A stretch of 44,370 bases of DNA, taken from assembly GCA_022072615.1 (NCBI GenBank), contig JAJVHS010000041.1, positions 1 to 44,370 on the forward strand. The letters are read 5' to 3'. The notes under the pieces are model-generated. The model did no database searches. It saw nothing but the letters and a program-made list of their open reading frames with translations, and was not told the DNA's origin. The position numbers and the translations under genes were made by a program. The DNA comes from Phycisphaerales bacterium (GTDB taxonomy: Bacteria; Planctomycetota; Phycisphaerae; Phycisphaerales; UBA1924). How positions within the stretch are numbered: position 1 is the first letter of the stretch; every line of letters begins with the position of its first letter. Positions 17,151-24,847 of this stretch are shown one piece after another.

Positions 17151-17957
17151 GTGGCGAACGACCTGACCGGCAAACCCATCGCGATCACGGGCGCGAGCTC
17201 GGGCATCGGGCTCGCGACGGCCCGGGCGTGCGCCGCCGCCGGCATGCCCGTCGCGGTGGCGGCTCGCCGGGTCGATCGACTTGACGCGCTGGTTTCCGAG
17301 ATCACCGCCGCGGGCGGGCGGGCGATCGCGGTGGCGGTGGACGTGCGTGACAAGGACCAGTGCCGGGCGCTGATCGACCGGACGGTGGACGCGTTCGGGT
17401 CGATCTACGCCGTGTACGCGAACGCCGGCTACGGCTACGAGAAGCCGGTGCACGAGACGTCCGAGGACGAGCTGCGCGACATCTTCGAGACCAATTTCTG
17501 GGGCAGCTTGAACGTGATCCGCCCGGCGCTGGATCGGATGATCCCGCAGCGGACCGGTCACGTGCTGATGTGCTCGAGCTGCCTGTCCAAAGTCGGGATT
17601 CCGTACATGTGCTCTTATTCGGCCACCAAGGCCGCGCAGGATCATTTCGGGCGCGGCATGCGGCACGAGCTCGTGGCGTACGGGATCCACGTGTCGACCG
17701 TGCACCCGATCCGGACGACGACCGAGCTGTTCGACGAGGTGGCGAGGCGCAGCGGCGGCGGACGCATCTACGGCCGCGAGGCCATGGGTTTCGTCCAGTC
17801 CCCCGACCAGGTGGCCAGCGCGACGGTGCGATGCCTGCGGCGCCCCAGGGGCGAGGTCTGGACCAGCCTTTCGACTCGGCTGCTCTTTGCGGCGGCGACG
17901 GCGTGGCCGGGGCTGGCGGAAGTGCTGATCAGGCGCTACGCCAGGCGAACATCATGA
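17151..17957 (+). CDS. Short-chain dehydrogenase/reductase (SDR)
   Basis: A 268-residue classical SDR. It has the dinucleotide-binding TGASSGIG, the NAG motif (YANAGYGYEK), the catalytic Ser region MCSSCLSKVG, and Tyr156-SAT-Lys160 as the active-site YxxxK. The residues after the second strand (AARRVDRLDAL) carry Arg pairs at the position that often favours NADP(H). The substrate is unknown. The start is GTG 17151, with GGGAG 12 bases upstream; the frame open to 17010 overlaps the end of murJ. It lies 31 bases after murJ on the same strand and its stop overlaps by six bases the convergent nuclease gene. Confidence 0.9.
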   Translation: MANDLTGKPIAITGASSGIGLATARACAAAGMPVAVAARRVDRLDALVSEITAAGGRAIAVAVDVRDKDQCRALIDRTVDAFGSIYAVYANAGYGYEKPVHETSEDELRDIFETNFWGSLNVIRPALDRMIPQRTGHVLMCSSCLSKVGIPYMCSYSATKAAQDHFGRGMRHELVAYGIHVSTVHPIRTTTELFDEVARRSGGGRIYGREAMGFVQSPDQVASATVRCLRRPRGEVWTSLSTRLLFAAATAWPGLAEVLIRRYARRTS

Positions 17958-19049
17958 ACCGCCGGGGACCGGCGTCGCGGCGGGCGTCGAGCCGTGCAGG
18001 GTCGCCGGCGGCGTTGGCGGCTGCGGCGGCCCGTCGTACTTCAGGAAGTTCTTGACGTCGTCCTCGCTGGGCTCGGAGGACTCCCACGCCGCGTTGTAGA
18101 GCGCGGCGAGCGTCGAGGCGCCGTCCATGAGCCGGGCGGTGATCATCTCCTTGCCCGGGTCCCTCGCCAGGTCGCCGGACTTGTCCATCTCGTAGAGGGG
18201 GATGACTTGGTCGTGCGAGCGCTGGATGTGCCCGAGCACCGCCTGCCAGGGATCGCGGCCCTCCACCTGGCGTTCGCTCACGCGGGCGCCGCGCATGGAC
18301 TCGTAGCTGAGGCCGTGAACCTCGAGGACGCCGCCGTCGATGTACGAGTGGATCCCGTAGCGCGTCGTGTATCCGTTTGGATTGTCGCCGACCCAGCCGT
18401 GGTGGTGACGCGTGGTGTGCAGCGGCTGCGCCAGGTCACCGACGTAGTGGCTCATCACGCCCATGATCGTCACGGCGCTGGCCTGCGCCGCGGCGACCTG
18501 GTGCGCCCGCGCGGGATCGTTGAGCTTCTCGAGCGTGCGCAGCAGCTTGAACGTCGAGACCAGCTTCGCGTAGTTCTCCATCACCGCGTAGGGCGCAAAG
18601 CCCGGCCACTGGTCGGTCTTGGCGATGTCGCGGGCCGACGAAGTGACCGGCCGGCCCTTGAAGTCCGCCCCCGCCTTCTCCCGGGCCGAGACCATCTGCG
18701 AGACGAACTCGTACCGCAGCAGCGGGAGGGTCTGGAGCGTCAGGCCGTAGGCCTCCAGGTCCTCCACGTCGAGGTAGTGATCGGGGTTGTTGGCGTTCAT
18801 CAGCGGGCCCATGCGCACGCTGCGCCAGCGGTCGGGCTCGGTCGAGTTCTCCGCGATCGCGCTGCGGTGGTGCATGTCCCGCAGGAACGCCGGCGCGTCC
18901 CCGCGCAGGTTGTCCAGCGCGATGAGCGTGATCAGCCGATGGCCCGAGGCGTCCCAGGCCAGCGCCGGGCAGGCAGCCAGTGCTGCCGCCGCGGCCGCCG
19001 CGCCGAGAAGACGCCGGGATGAACTCGGTGCGCTGCGAGTGGTCTTCAT
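17952..19049 (-). CDS. Exported S1/P1-type zinc-dependent nuclease/phospholipase-fold protein
   Basis: A 365-residue protein. The signal peptide (RRLLGAAAAAAALAACPALA) is predicted to be cut just before Trp32, leaving mature N-terminus WDASGHRLI. In S1/P1 nucleases and related phospholipase C proteins the mature N-terminal Trp and a nearby His bind the trinuclear zinc cluster. Further expected ligands are in HYLD (near residue 90) and MSHYVGDLAQPLHTTRHHH (near residue 210). The C-terminus is a Pro/Thr-rich tail. Activity is probably single-stranded nucleic acid or 3'-nucleotide hydrolysis in the periplasm; a phospholipase activity is an alternative. It starts ten bases after the stop of the DPP4-like gene, so the two form an operon. 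Confidence 0.82.
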   Translation of the reverse strand: MKTTRSAPSSSRRLLGAAAAAAALAACPALAWDASGHRLITLIALDNLRGDAPAFLRDMHHRSAIAENSTEPDRWRSVRMGPLMNANNPDHYLDVEDLEAYGLTLQTLPLLRYEFVSQMVSAREKAGADFKGRPVTSSARDIAKTDQWPGFAPYAVMENYAKLVSTFKLLRTLEKLNDPARAHQVAAAQASAVTIMGVMSHYVGDLAQPLHTTRHHHGWVGDNPNGYTTRYGIHSYIDGGVLEVHGLSYESMRGARVSERQVEGRDPWQAVLGHIQRSHDQVIPLYEMDKSGDLARDPGKEMITARLMDGASTLAALYNAAWESSEPSEDDVKNFLKYDGPPQPPTPPATLHGSTPAATPVPGGS

Positions 19050-19059
19050 AGGCGGTGCT

Positions 19060-21324
19060 TCAGCGGGCCGAGGGAGAGCCCAGGTGCTTCTGGAAGAAGC
19101 CGGCGATGCGGGATTCGAGACGTTCCTTCACGACGGGGTCGGGCACCATGTGCGTGAAGCCCGAGAGCGGGAGGAACTCGAACGGGCGGCCGGCCTTGAA
19201 GAGCGCGTCGGCCATTTTCAGGGCGTGCATGAAGTACACGTTGTCGTCGGCGGTGCCGTGGACGATCATCAGGGGCACCGAGAGGTCCTTGCAGTATGTC
19301 AGCACGTTGCACGCCTCGTAGCCCTTGGGGTTCTTGTCGGGCAGGCCAAGGTACCGCTCGGTGTAGTGCGTGTCGTAGTCGGCAAAGTCGCACACGGGCG
19401 CGCCCGCGACGCCGCACTTGAACACGTCGGGGCGGCGCATCGTCGCCATCGCCGTGAAATACCCGCCGAACGACCACCCCCACACGCCGACCCGCGACAT
19501 GTCCATCTCCGGGAACTTGCGGCCGAGCTGTTCGAGCGCCGCGACCTGGTCATCGAGCGGGATGTCGATGAAGTTGTTCTTGGTGATCTTCTCCCACGCC
19601 CGGTCGCGGCCGGGGGTCCCGCGGTTGTCGGCGGTGACCACGATGAAGCCGTGGTCGGCGTACCACTGCTTGAGGAGCTGGCCCTGGCGCGTCGCCGTCA
19701 CGGTCTGCGCGGTGGGACCGCCGTACACGTTCAGCAGCACCGGGTACTTCTTCGCCGGGTCAAAGTCGCGCGGGCGGACGATGGAGGCCCGGAAGTGGTG
19801 GGGGCCGCCGAGCGTGACGAGCTCGTACTGCGGCACCATCGGGGGCTTTTCCGCGACCGATTGCAGCGTCCCCACCGTCGAGCCGTCGGCCCGGCGCACC
19901 ACCGCGGAGATCTCGCCCTCGAGCGTGTTGCTCGTGAGCACGTACGCCGAGTGATCCTTGCCGAAGGCCGCCCCGAAAAGGCCGGCACCCTTGGTGAGCT
20001 GCTGGGCCGTGCCGGCGGCATCGAGCGGAACGCGCCACACGTGCGATTCGGTCGGCTCGGCGCTGGCCGAGACGTACGCCACGCGGTTCTTGCTGTCGAG
20101 CGAGATCAGCCCGCGCAGGCCGAAGCCGGTGGGGGAGACCTCGCGCACCAGCGATCCGTCCGCGGCCCGGAGTTCGAGCCGCGCCTCGCCGGAGCGGTCG
20201 GAGATCCACAGGAAGCCCGACCCGTCCTCGAGCCACGCGGGCACGGCCTGGTCGATGTTCAACCAGGCGTCGTCGTTCTCCTCGAGCAGCAGCGTGGTCT
20301 TCCCGGTGAGGTGATCCACGGCCAGGAGCTGCTGGCGGGTCTGCTCGCGGTTCTGCACCAGGATCGTGAGCGGCGCGTTCTTGGACCACCGGACGGTCGC
20401 CAGGTACGGGAACTCGTCACGGTTCCACTTCACGGTTTCCTGTTTACGCCCGGTGAGTTGCTGCACGACGAGCGTAACGGTCGCGTTGGTCTTGCCGGCT
20501 CGGGGATAGAACGGGCTCTGCGCGCCGTTCTCGGGGCGCATGGGGTCGGAGATCGTGAGCCGCTCGACGCCGGTGTGATCGGTGATCTGGTAGGCGATGT
20601 GGGTTTCGTCGGGACTGAACCAGTAGCCCTCGAAGCGGCCCATCTCTTCCTGTGCCACGAACTCCGAGGTGCCGCAGGTGCGCAGGTCGTCGGCGGCGAA
20701 CGAAAGCTGGACCTCCAGCCGCTCGGCCAGGGGCATCGCCCACAGGTTGTCGCCCTTGACGTACCCGATCCAGTTCCCCGGCTCGCTCAGCCGCGGGTCC
20801 ACGACCGGGCCGTTGGCGACCGGGACCTGAGAGACCTTGTCCGTCGCGCGGTCGTAGAGGAACAGGTTGCTCCCCAGCGGCACGAGAATCTTGGAGCCGT
20901 CCTCCGAGAGCGAGTAGGTCACGATGCCGCGGCTGGTCTGCCGCATCCGCTCGCGCCGAGCTTTCTCTTCCGGTGTCAGCACCTCGTCGCGTCCGCCGAG
21001 CAGCTTCTCGGCGGTGAGGAGCACTTTCTCCGTCCCGGTCGCCAGGTCGTAGGTGTAGAGGCTGTGCACCACGCTCCGCGGCTCGGACCGCAGGAAGAGC
21101 ACCGCGTCGCCCTGCGGCGTGACGGTCACGCCGCGCGGACGGCCGAGGCTGAAGCCCCTGGTGAGCGCCCACTGCGTCAGGAACGATTCGGGCGGCTGCG
21201 CGGCCGGGTCTGCGGTCGTCGGCGCCTGCTGCCGGCCCAAGGCGGGCGCGGGCGTAAGAACGGCGTGGGCCAGTGCCGCGGCGGCGATGGCGGAGGTGAG
21301 GAATCTTGCGGTGGGTCGGTGCAT
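19060..21324 (-). CDS. Exported S9B dipeptidyl-peptidase IV-like serine peptidase
   Basis: A 754-residue protein: signal peptide (TSAIAAAALAHAVLTPAPALG), an N-terminal beta-propeller of about 450 residues and a C-terminal alpha/beta-hydrolase. The propeller contains FVAQEEMGR, the paired Glu motif that anchors the substrate N-terminus in DPP4. The catalytic residues are Ser618 in GWSFGGY, Asp in GTADDNV (about 693-694) and His725 in GFTHM. The known reaction is removal of N-terminal dipeptides, often Xaa-Pro. Start 21324 has GAGGG upstream; the longer frame to 21372 is rejected. It is the first gene of the operon with the S1/P1-type nuclease, suggesting joint breakdown of external peptides and nucleic acids. 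Confidence 0.93.
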   Translation of the reverse strand: MHRPTARFLTSAIAAAALAHAVLTPAPALGRQQAPTTADPAAQPPESFLTQWALTRGFSLGRPRGVTVTPQGDAVLFLRSEPRSVVHSLYTYDLATGTEKVLLTAEKLLGGRDEVLTPEEKARRERMRQTSRGIVTYSLSEDGSKILVPLGSNLFLYDRATDKVSQVPVANGPVVDPRLSEPGNWIGYVKGDNLWAMPLAERLEVQLSFAADDLRTCGTSEFVAQEEMGRFEGYWFSPDETHIAYQITDHTGVERLTISDPMRPENGAQSPFYPRAGKTNATVTLVVQQLTGRKQETVKWNRDEFPYLATVRWSKNAPLTILVQNREQTRQQLLAVDHLTGKTTLLLEENDDAWLNIDQAVPAWLEDGSGFLWISDRSGEARLELRAADGSLVREVSPTGFGLRGLISLDSKNRVAYVSASAEPTESHVWRVPLDAAGTAQQLTKGAGLFGAAFGKDHSAYVLTSNTLEGEISAVVRRADGSTVGTLQSVAEKPPMVPQYELVTLGGPHHFRASIVRPRDFDPAKKYPVLLNVYGGPTAQTVTATRQGQLLKQWYADHGFIVVTADNRGTPGRDRAWEKITKNNFIDIPLDDQVAALEQLGRKFPEMDMSRVGVWGWSFGGYFTAMATMRRPDVFKCGVAGAPVCDFADYDTHYTERYLGLPDKNPKGYEACNVLTYCKDLSVPLMIVHGTADDNVYFMHALKMADALFKAGRPFEFLPLSGFTHMVPDPVVKERLESRIAGFFQKHLGSPSAR

Positions 21325-21485
21325 GATGGTGCCCTCTGCGTGCTCGCGGCGTGCGAGCACCCGGCCTCCCACGACCGGAAGCCCGGATCATACCGGGCCG
21401 CTCGCGGGTCCTGAATTCTCCTTTCGCGCGCCGTCGATCGGTCGCAGAGCCCTCGCGGCACATCTACCATGGCAGCCCGCAGACG

Positions 21486-22052
21486 ATGAGCACCCCGCGT
21501 TTCCAACCGACCGATGTCCAGATCCGGCTGCTCCTGCCGACCGACCCGGTGCCGGAGATCACGGGGCTGCTCCACCGGGCGTACGCGCAGCAGGTCGCGA
21601 TGGGGCTCCGCCCGCTCGCAGGTCGCCAGGATGACGAGACGACGCGTCGCCGCTGCACCAGCGGTGAGTGCTACCTGGCGACCCTCAGGTCCGATGACGT
21701 CGACAAGATCGTGGGCACGATCCTCTTCCACGAGGTGGAGGCCGACCAGGGACCGCCATGGTTCCAGAACCGTTTTGTCGACAGTTTTTCACAGTTCGCG
21801 GTCGATCCCGACCTGCAAGGATTGGGGATAGGCAAGTCTCTTTTAACAACAGTCGAGGCCCGGGCCAAGGAATGCGGGGCGACGGAACTGGCGCTTTCCA
21901 TGGCAGAACCCGACATCGAGCTCCGCAAGTTCTACGAGAAGCGGGGGTACCGGTACATCGAAAAGTGGAAATGGCCCTATACCAACTACACCAGCCTGAT
22001 TCTCAGCAAGACGCTCGACGCGGCGGCGAACCAGCCCCGGGCGGGCGTTTGA
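21486..22052 (+). CDS. GNAT family N-acetyltransferase
   Basis: A 188-residue acetyltransferase. Motif A is clear: FSQFAVDPDLQGLGIGKSLL, with the LQGLGIG acetyl-CoA pyrophosphate loop, followed by the helix VEARAKECGATELALS and the motif B segment LRKFYEKRGYRYIEKW. The first 90 residues include ITGLLHRAYAQQVAMGLRPLAG. The acetyl acceptor is unknown. The start at 21486 (MSTPRF) has no clear Shine-Dalgarno sequence; TACCAT at 21465-21470 could be a -10 giving a very short leader of about 9 bases. It diverges from the peptidase operon. Confidence 0.88.
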   Translation: MSTPRFQPTDVQIRLLLPTDPVPEITGLLHRAYAQQVAMGLRPLAGRQDDETTRRRCTSGECYLATLRSDDVDKIVGTILFHEVEADQGPPWFQNRFVDSFSQFAVDPDLQGLGIGKSLLTTVEARAKECGATELALSMAEPDIELRKFYEKRGYRYIEKWKWPYTNYTSLILSKTLDAAANQPRAGV

Positions 22053-22175
22053 TCGCGCTTCCCGGCCTTTCCCGGAGGTTCCCAAGAACCGCACGCACAA
22101 GGATTTCGAAAGGGTTTCAAGCGACGTCGAGAAATCCGTTCGCGGCATTGTCGGCGTTCGGCATCCGTTTTCCAC

Positions 22176-22204
22176 TTGCATGTCCGGCCGGGATATGGGA
22201 TAGT
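22176..22204 (+). promoter_or_regulatory. Candidate promoter of pseudopilin-like gene
   Basis: TTGCAT (22176-22181), 17-base spacer, GATAGT (22199-22204). Each hexamer matches four of six sigma-70 consensus bases. The predicted leader is about 44 bases and ends with the GAGGA ribosome-binding site. Confidence 0.4.
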
Positions 22205-22254
22205 GCCCGGAATTCAAACCGCAGGTTCCACGCGGTCCCAGGTGAGGAAAAACC

Positions 22255-23127
22255 ATGAAGAAGCGTTCGAGCGCGTTCACGCTCATTGAGTTGCTCGTTG
22301 TCATCGCGATCCTCGCGCTGCTGATCGCGATTCTCCTGCCGAACCTGCGGCAGGCGCGTGAAACGGCCCGAATGGTGGCGTGCCAGTCGAATCAGAAGCA
22401 GATGGCCTACGCCCTCAACTTCTACCACAACGAGAACAAGGACTACTGGCCGGCCGACCACCTCGAAGTCTCCGGCTCGTGGATTTCCTGGGTGCCGCGC
22501 CTGCGCAAAGTGCTCGGTGGTGATCACACCGTCGCCCAGATTTTCAAGTGCGCCTCGACCCCGCGCGATTTCGCATGGCAGAGCAAGGCCAAGACCTCGG
22601 GCACCATGCCGCCGGCCTGTCGCGAGATCGGGTATGACGACCTGAACGAGCAGGGCCTGTTCTACGGCGTTTCGACGGGCGGCGCCAAGGTGTACTTCGG
22701 CTACGGCTACAACGGCTGGGGCGCCTACGACTTCAACAACGAGTCGATGATGCTCGGATTGGGCGGGCACTGCGACAGCAAGGCAAAGCCCCTGCCGGCG
22801 GATCAGAAGTGGATGCGTGAGGTCAAGAACTCCGACGTCGTGATGCCCAACCAGATGTACGCGATCGCCGACAGCATCGGCGACGGCAACTGGGACACGT
22901 GGATCAGCCCTCAGAGCTACAACGCCAACACCGGGTTCCCGTCCAACGGCGTCGGCCCGCGCCACCTGGGCAGGGCCAACATGATGTACGCGGACCTCTC
23001 GGTCCAGCTCATCAACCCCAAGGACGCCATGATCGTGGGCGTGAACATCGACGACAAGGAAAAGGAACGCCGGATCTCGCGCTGGAACCGCCAGGGCAAG
23101 GCGATCAACCTCGGCCAGAACTATTGA
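22255..23127 (+). CDS. Type IV pilin/pseudopilin-like protein with N-terminal methylation motif
   Basis: A 290-residue protein beginning [23 protein letters not shown]: a short basic leader, prepilin peptidase site after Ala7 (F at +1, E at +5), and the hydrophobic N-terminal helix ending [19 protein letters not shown]. The remaining 220 residues carry Trp/Tyr/Gly-rich sequence and end in a strand-and-turn region with [20 protein letters not shown], resembling the H-x-G-x-x-N-x-x-F/Y-x-D-G block of the large planctomycete DUF1559/pseudopilin families. Function is unknown; such proteins are expected in surface or secretion structures. No pilus assembly genes are nearby. GAGGA precedes the ATG. 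Confidence 0.88.
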   Translation: MKKRSSAFTLIELLVVIAILALLIAILLPNLRQARETARMVACQSNQKQMAYALNFYHNENKDYWPADHLEVSGSWISWVPRLRKVLGGDHTVAQIFKCASTPRDFAWQSKAKTSGTMPPACREIGYDDLNEQGLFYGVSTGGAKVYFGYGYNGWGAYDFNNESMMLGLGGHCDSKAKPLPADQKWMREVKNSDVVMPNQMYAIADSIGDGNWDTWISPQSYNANTGFPSNGVGPRHLGRANMMYADLSVQLINPKDAMIVGVNIDDKEKERRISRWNRQGKAINLGQNY

Positions 23128-23254
23128 GTCATCCGCTGGCGGCGTCCCCCGTCCGTGAAGCCGCCGGCTGACTCCGGCGAGGCTGCGTGAGCGACGCTTC
23201 ACGAGCGTGACGGGCCCTCCATCATCTGGTGGTTTTCAGGAACGAGCACAAAGC

Positions 23255-23614
23255 ATGGCGATTCCAAACGGCGTGAAGGTCGGGGTTCTCGCGGCGGCGC
23301 TGGTCGCGGCCGGCTTCTTGTTCTGGAAGAACTCCAAGTCGACCGACGCCAATTCCTTTCTGTTGAACGAAGCACAGCAGTTCTTCACCTGCTCGCAGGG
23401 CCACGATTTCGTCCTCACCGCCGCCGAGAGCCGGGCCAACGCGCAGCAGAACAGCGGCATTATCCTGTGCCCGCAGTGCAGCAGCGCGTCGTCCGAGGCC
23501 CATCCCTGTCCCGCGTGCAAGAAACTCATGCCGCTGGTGGGCCACGGCAACATCCCCGACGTCTGCCCGTTCTGCAAGGCGAAGGTCAACCCGCAGGCCC
23601 CGGCTCCCAAGTAA
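23255..23614 (+). CDS. Small membrane-anchored zinc-ribbon protein
   Basis: A 119-residue protein: one N-terminal membrane helix (VKVGVLAAALVAAGFLFW at about 7-24), then a soluble domain with CSQGH near residue 47 and three CxxC pairs, CPQC, CPAC and CPFC, in the last 50 residues. Four paired or near-paired knuckles suggest two zinc-binding sites. No family name recognised. It follows the pseudopilin-like gene on the same strand after 127 bases; AGGAACGAG precedes the ATG. The soluble domain may face the periplasm or cytoplasm; the short N-terminus with one Lys does not settle the orientation. Confidence 0.75.
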   Translation: MAIPNGVKVGVLAAALVAAGFLFWKNSKSTDANSFLLNEAQQFFTCSQGHDFVLTAAESRANAQQNSGIILCPQCSSASSEAHPCPACKKLMPLVGHGNIPDVCPFCKAKVNPQAPAPK

Positions 23615-23672
23615 CCGTTGCCGCTTCCTCGGCGGGCGCGAAGCACCGTGCCGTCCGGTGGCACCATCGCCG

Positions 23673-24689
23673 TCAGCGCGGCGGGTTCGTCGGGGCGTCG
23701 GCAAGTCCGGCCTTCAGGGCCGCCAGGTTCTGACGCATGAGCGAGAACCACTCGCCCGTGCCCAGAGGATCGAGCACCTGCACCCGCGCGCCGGCGGCCT
23801 CCGCCAGTTTGCGGGCGGGCGTTGAATCGAACTGCGGCTCCACAAAGATGGTCGTCGCCTCCCGCTGGCGCAGGGCTTCCACGGCCGCGGCGATCTGATC
23901 CGGCGTCGGCTCGGCATTCTCGATCGGCCTGATCACCGCCGCGACCCGCAACCCGTACCGATCGGCGAGCCTGCTCCACGCATTGTGGTGGGTCACGATG
24001 GCGCGCCCCGCGAAGGGCGCGAGCTGACCGACATACTCGGCGTGGATCTCGTCGATCTGGCGCGCCAGCGCTTCCTCGGCACTGATAACGTGCTGGGCTC
24101 GGTCGGGCGTCTCGATGCCCGACGTGCGCAGGGCTGAACCGATGGCGCCCGCGAGCACGGGGACCAGGCGCTTCACCAGAACGGGGTCGAGCCACAGGTG
24201 CTGGTCCACCGGGCCGTGCGCGTGCCCGTGGTCGTCCGCGTGGGCGTGCTCATCTTCGTGGTCGTGGGCATCGTGATCATGACCATCGTGGTCGTCCGAC
24301 GTTTCGCCCGTCGCGGCGCTGATCCCCGCGGCGACCGCGAAGCACACGTCGCGGCGGCGCGCACTGGGGTGCTGCGAGACGAAACGCTCGACCTGGGGTT
24401 CGAGGCCGAGCCCGACATACACGACGACGTCCGCTTGAGCCAGGGCGGCGAGGTCCGTCGACGTGAACTCGTACCCGTGCTCGGACCTCCCGGGCGCCAT
24501 CAGGACCGTCAACCTCGAGCCCTCGGGGGCGAGCCTTCGCGCGAGCTCGGCCAGCGGCGGGACGGTGACCACCACGTCGAGCGTGTCGTCGCGGGTCTCG
24601 CCGGGAGATGCGCCGCGCTGCGTGAAAACGACCGCTCCGACCGCGACCGCGGCGACGACCAACCCCATGATCACGGCTCGACGCTTCAT
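23673..24689 (-). CDS. znuA: Zinc ABC transporter substrate-binding protein (ZnuA-like)
   Basis: A 338-residue cluster A-I metal-binding protein. After an N-terminal hydrophobic export segment (VIMGLVVAAVAVGAVVF) come VTVPPLAELARRLAP, SEHGYEFTSTDLAALAQADVVVYVGLGLE, a His/Asp-rich flexible loop at about residues 132-163, DQHLWLDP, THHNAWSRLADRYGL and FVEPQF with AGARVQVLDPLGTG. The His-rich loop and the HLWLDP/THHNA histidines point to zinc rather than manganese. The GGGGAG site precedes the ATG. The ATPase and permease genes (znuC, znuB) are not adjacent. The promoter overlaps a 26-bp palindrome, suggesting Zur-type control. Confidence 0.9.
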   Translation of the reverse strand: MKRRAVIMGLVVAAVAVGAVVFTQRGASPGETRDDTLDVVVTVPPLAELARRLAPEGSRLTVLMAPGRSEHGYEFTSTDLAALAQADVVVYVGLGLEPQVERFVSQHPSARRRDVCFAVAAGISAATGETSDDHDGHDHDAHDHEDEHAHADDHGHAHGPVDQHLWLDPVLVKRLVPVLAGAIGSALRTSGIETPDRAQHVISAEEALARQIDEIHAEYVGQLAPFAGRAIVTHHNAWSRLADRYGLRVAAVIRPIENAEPTPDQIAAAVEALRQREATTIFVEPQFDSTPARKLAEAAGARVQVLDPLGTGEWFSLMRQNLAALKAGLADAPTNPPR

Positions 24690-24719
24690 GCCCTGCTCCC
24701 CGCGGCGGCGGTGCGGCCG

Positions 24720-24745
24720 CTTATTGAGAATCGATACTCAATAAG
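24720..24745. promoter_or_regulatory. Palindromic operator upstream of znuA (Zur/Fur-family-like)
   Basis: CTTATTGAG (24720-24728), centre AATCGATA, CTCAATAAG (24737-24745). Nine bases on each side are perfectly symmetric, and the centre is symmetric except for two positions. The AT-rich site stands out in GC-rich DNA. The A/T-rich TGAGAAT..ATACTCA arms resemble the TGA-N-AAT/ATT-N-TCA pattern of Fur-family regulators. It lies 31 bases before the znuA ATG and overlaps the -10 candidate. Confidence 0.7.
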
Positions 24746-24749
24746 CATA
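24744..24749 (-). promoter_or_regulatory. -10-like TATGCT of znuA, overlapping operator
   Basis: TATGCT on the minus strand sits at the upstream edge of the palindrome, so the predicted transcription start (near 24737) falls inside it. A bound repressor would block initiation. The -35 is not clear. Confidence 0.45.
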
Positions 24750-24835
24750 CGCCGTTCCCGGGCCGGGGTTCGCGGGGCCCTGCGAAGTCGCGACGACGTT
24801 TCGTGAGGGGCCACGGACCGCGCACCCCCTCGCGG

Positions 24836-24841
24836 TAGGAT
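24836..24841 (+). promoter_or_regulatory. -10-like TAGGAT six bases before glycerate kinase GTG
   Basis: TAGGAT, then GTGGCC, then GTG at 24848. This favours GTG 24848 over the in-frame GTG at 24842 as a leaderless start. No clear -35. Confidence 0.45.
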
Positions 24842-24847
24842 GTGGCC

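Noticed and set aside
15212..17353. Open frame of 713 codons opposite murJ and the SDR gene
   Set aside because: Antisense shadow; the protein is low-complexity Arg/Gln/His/Asp, and murJ is unambiguous.
18787..21414. Open frame of 875 codons on the plus strand opposite the nuclease and peptidase genes
   Set aside because: It lies antisense to two well-recognised genes and its product is Arg/Val/Gly/His-rich with no domain. This is the usual mirror frame of high-GC genes.
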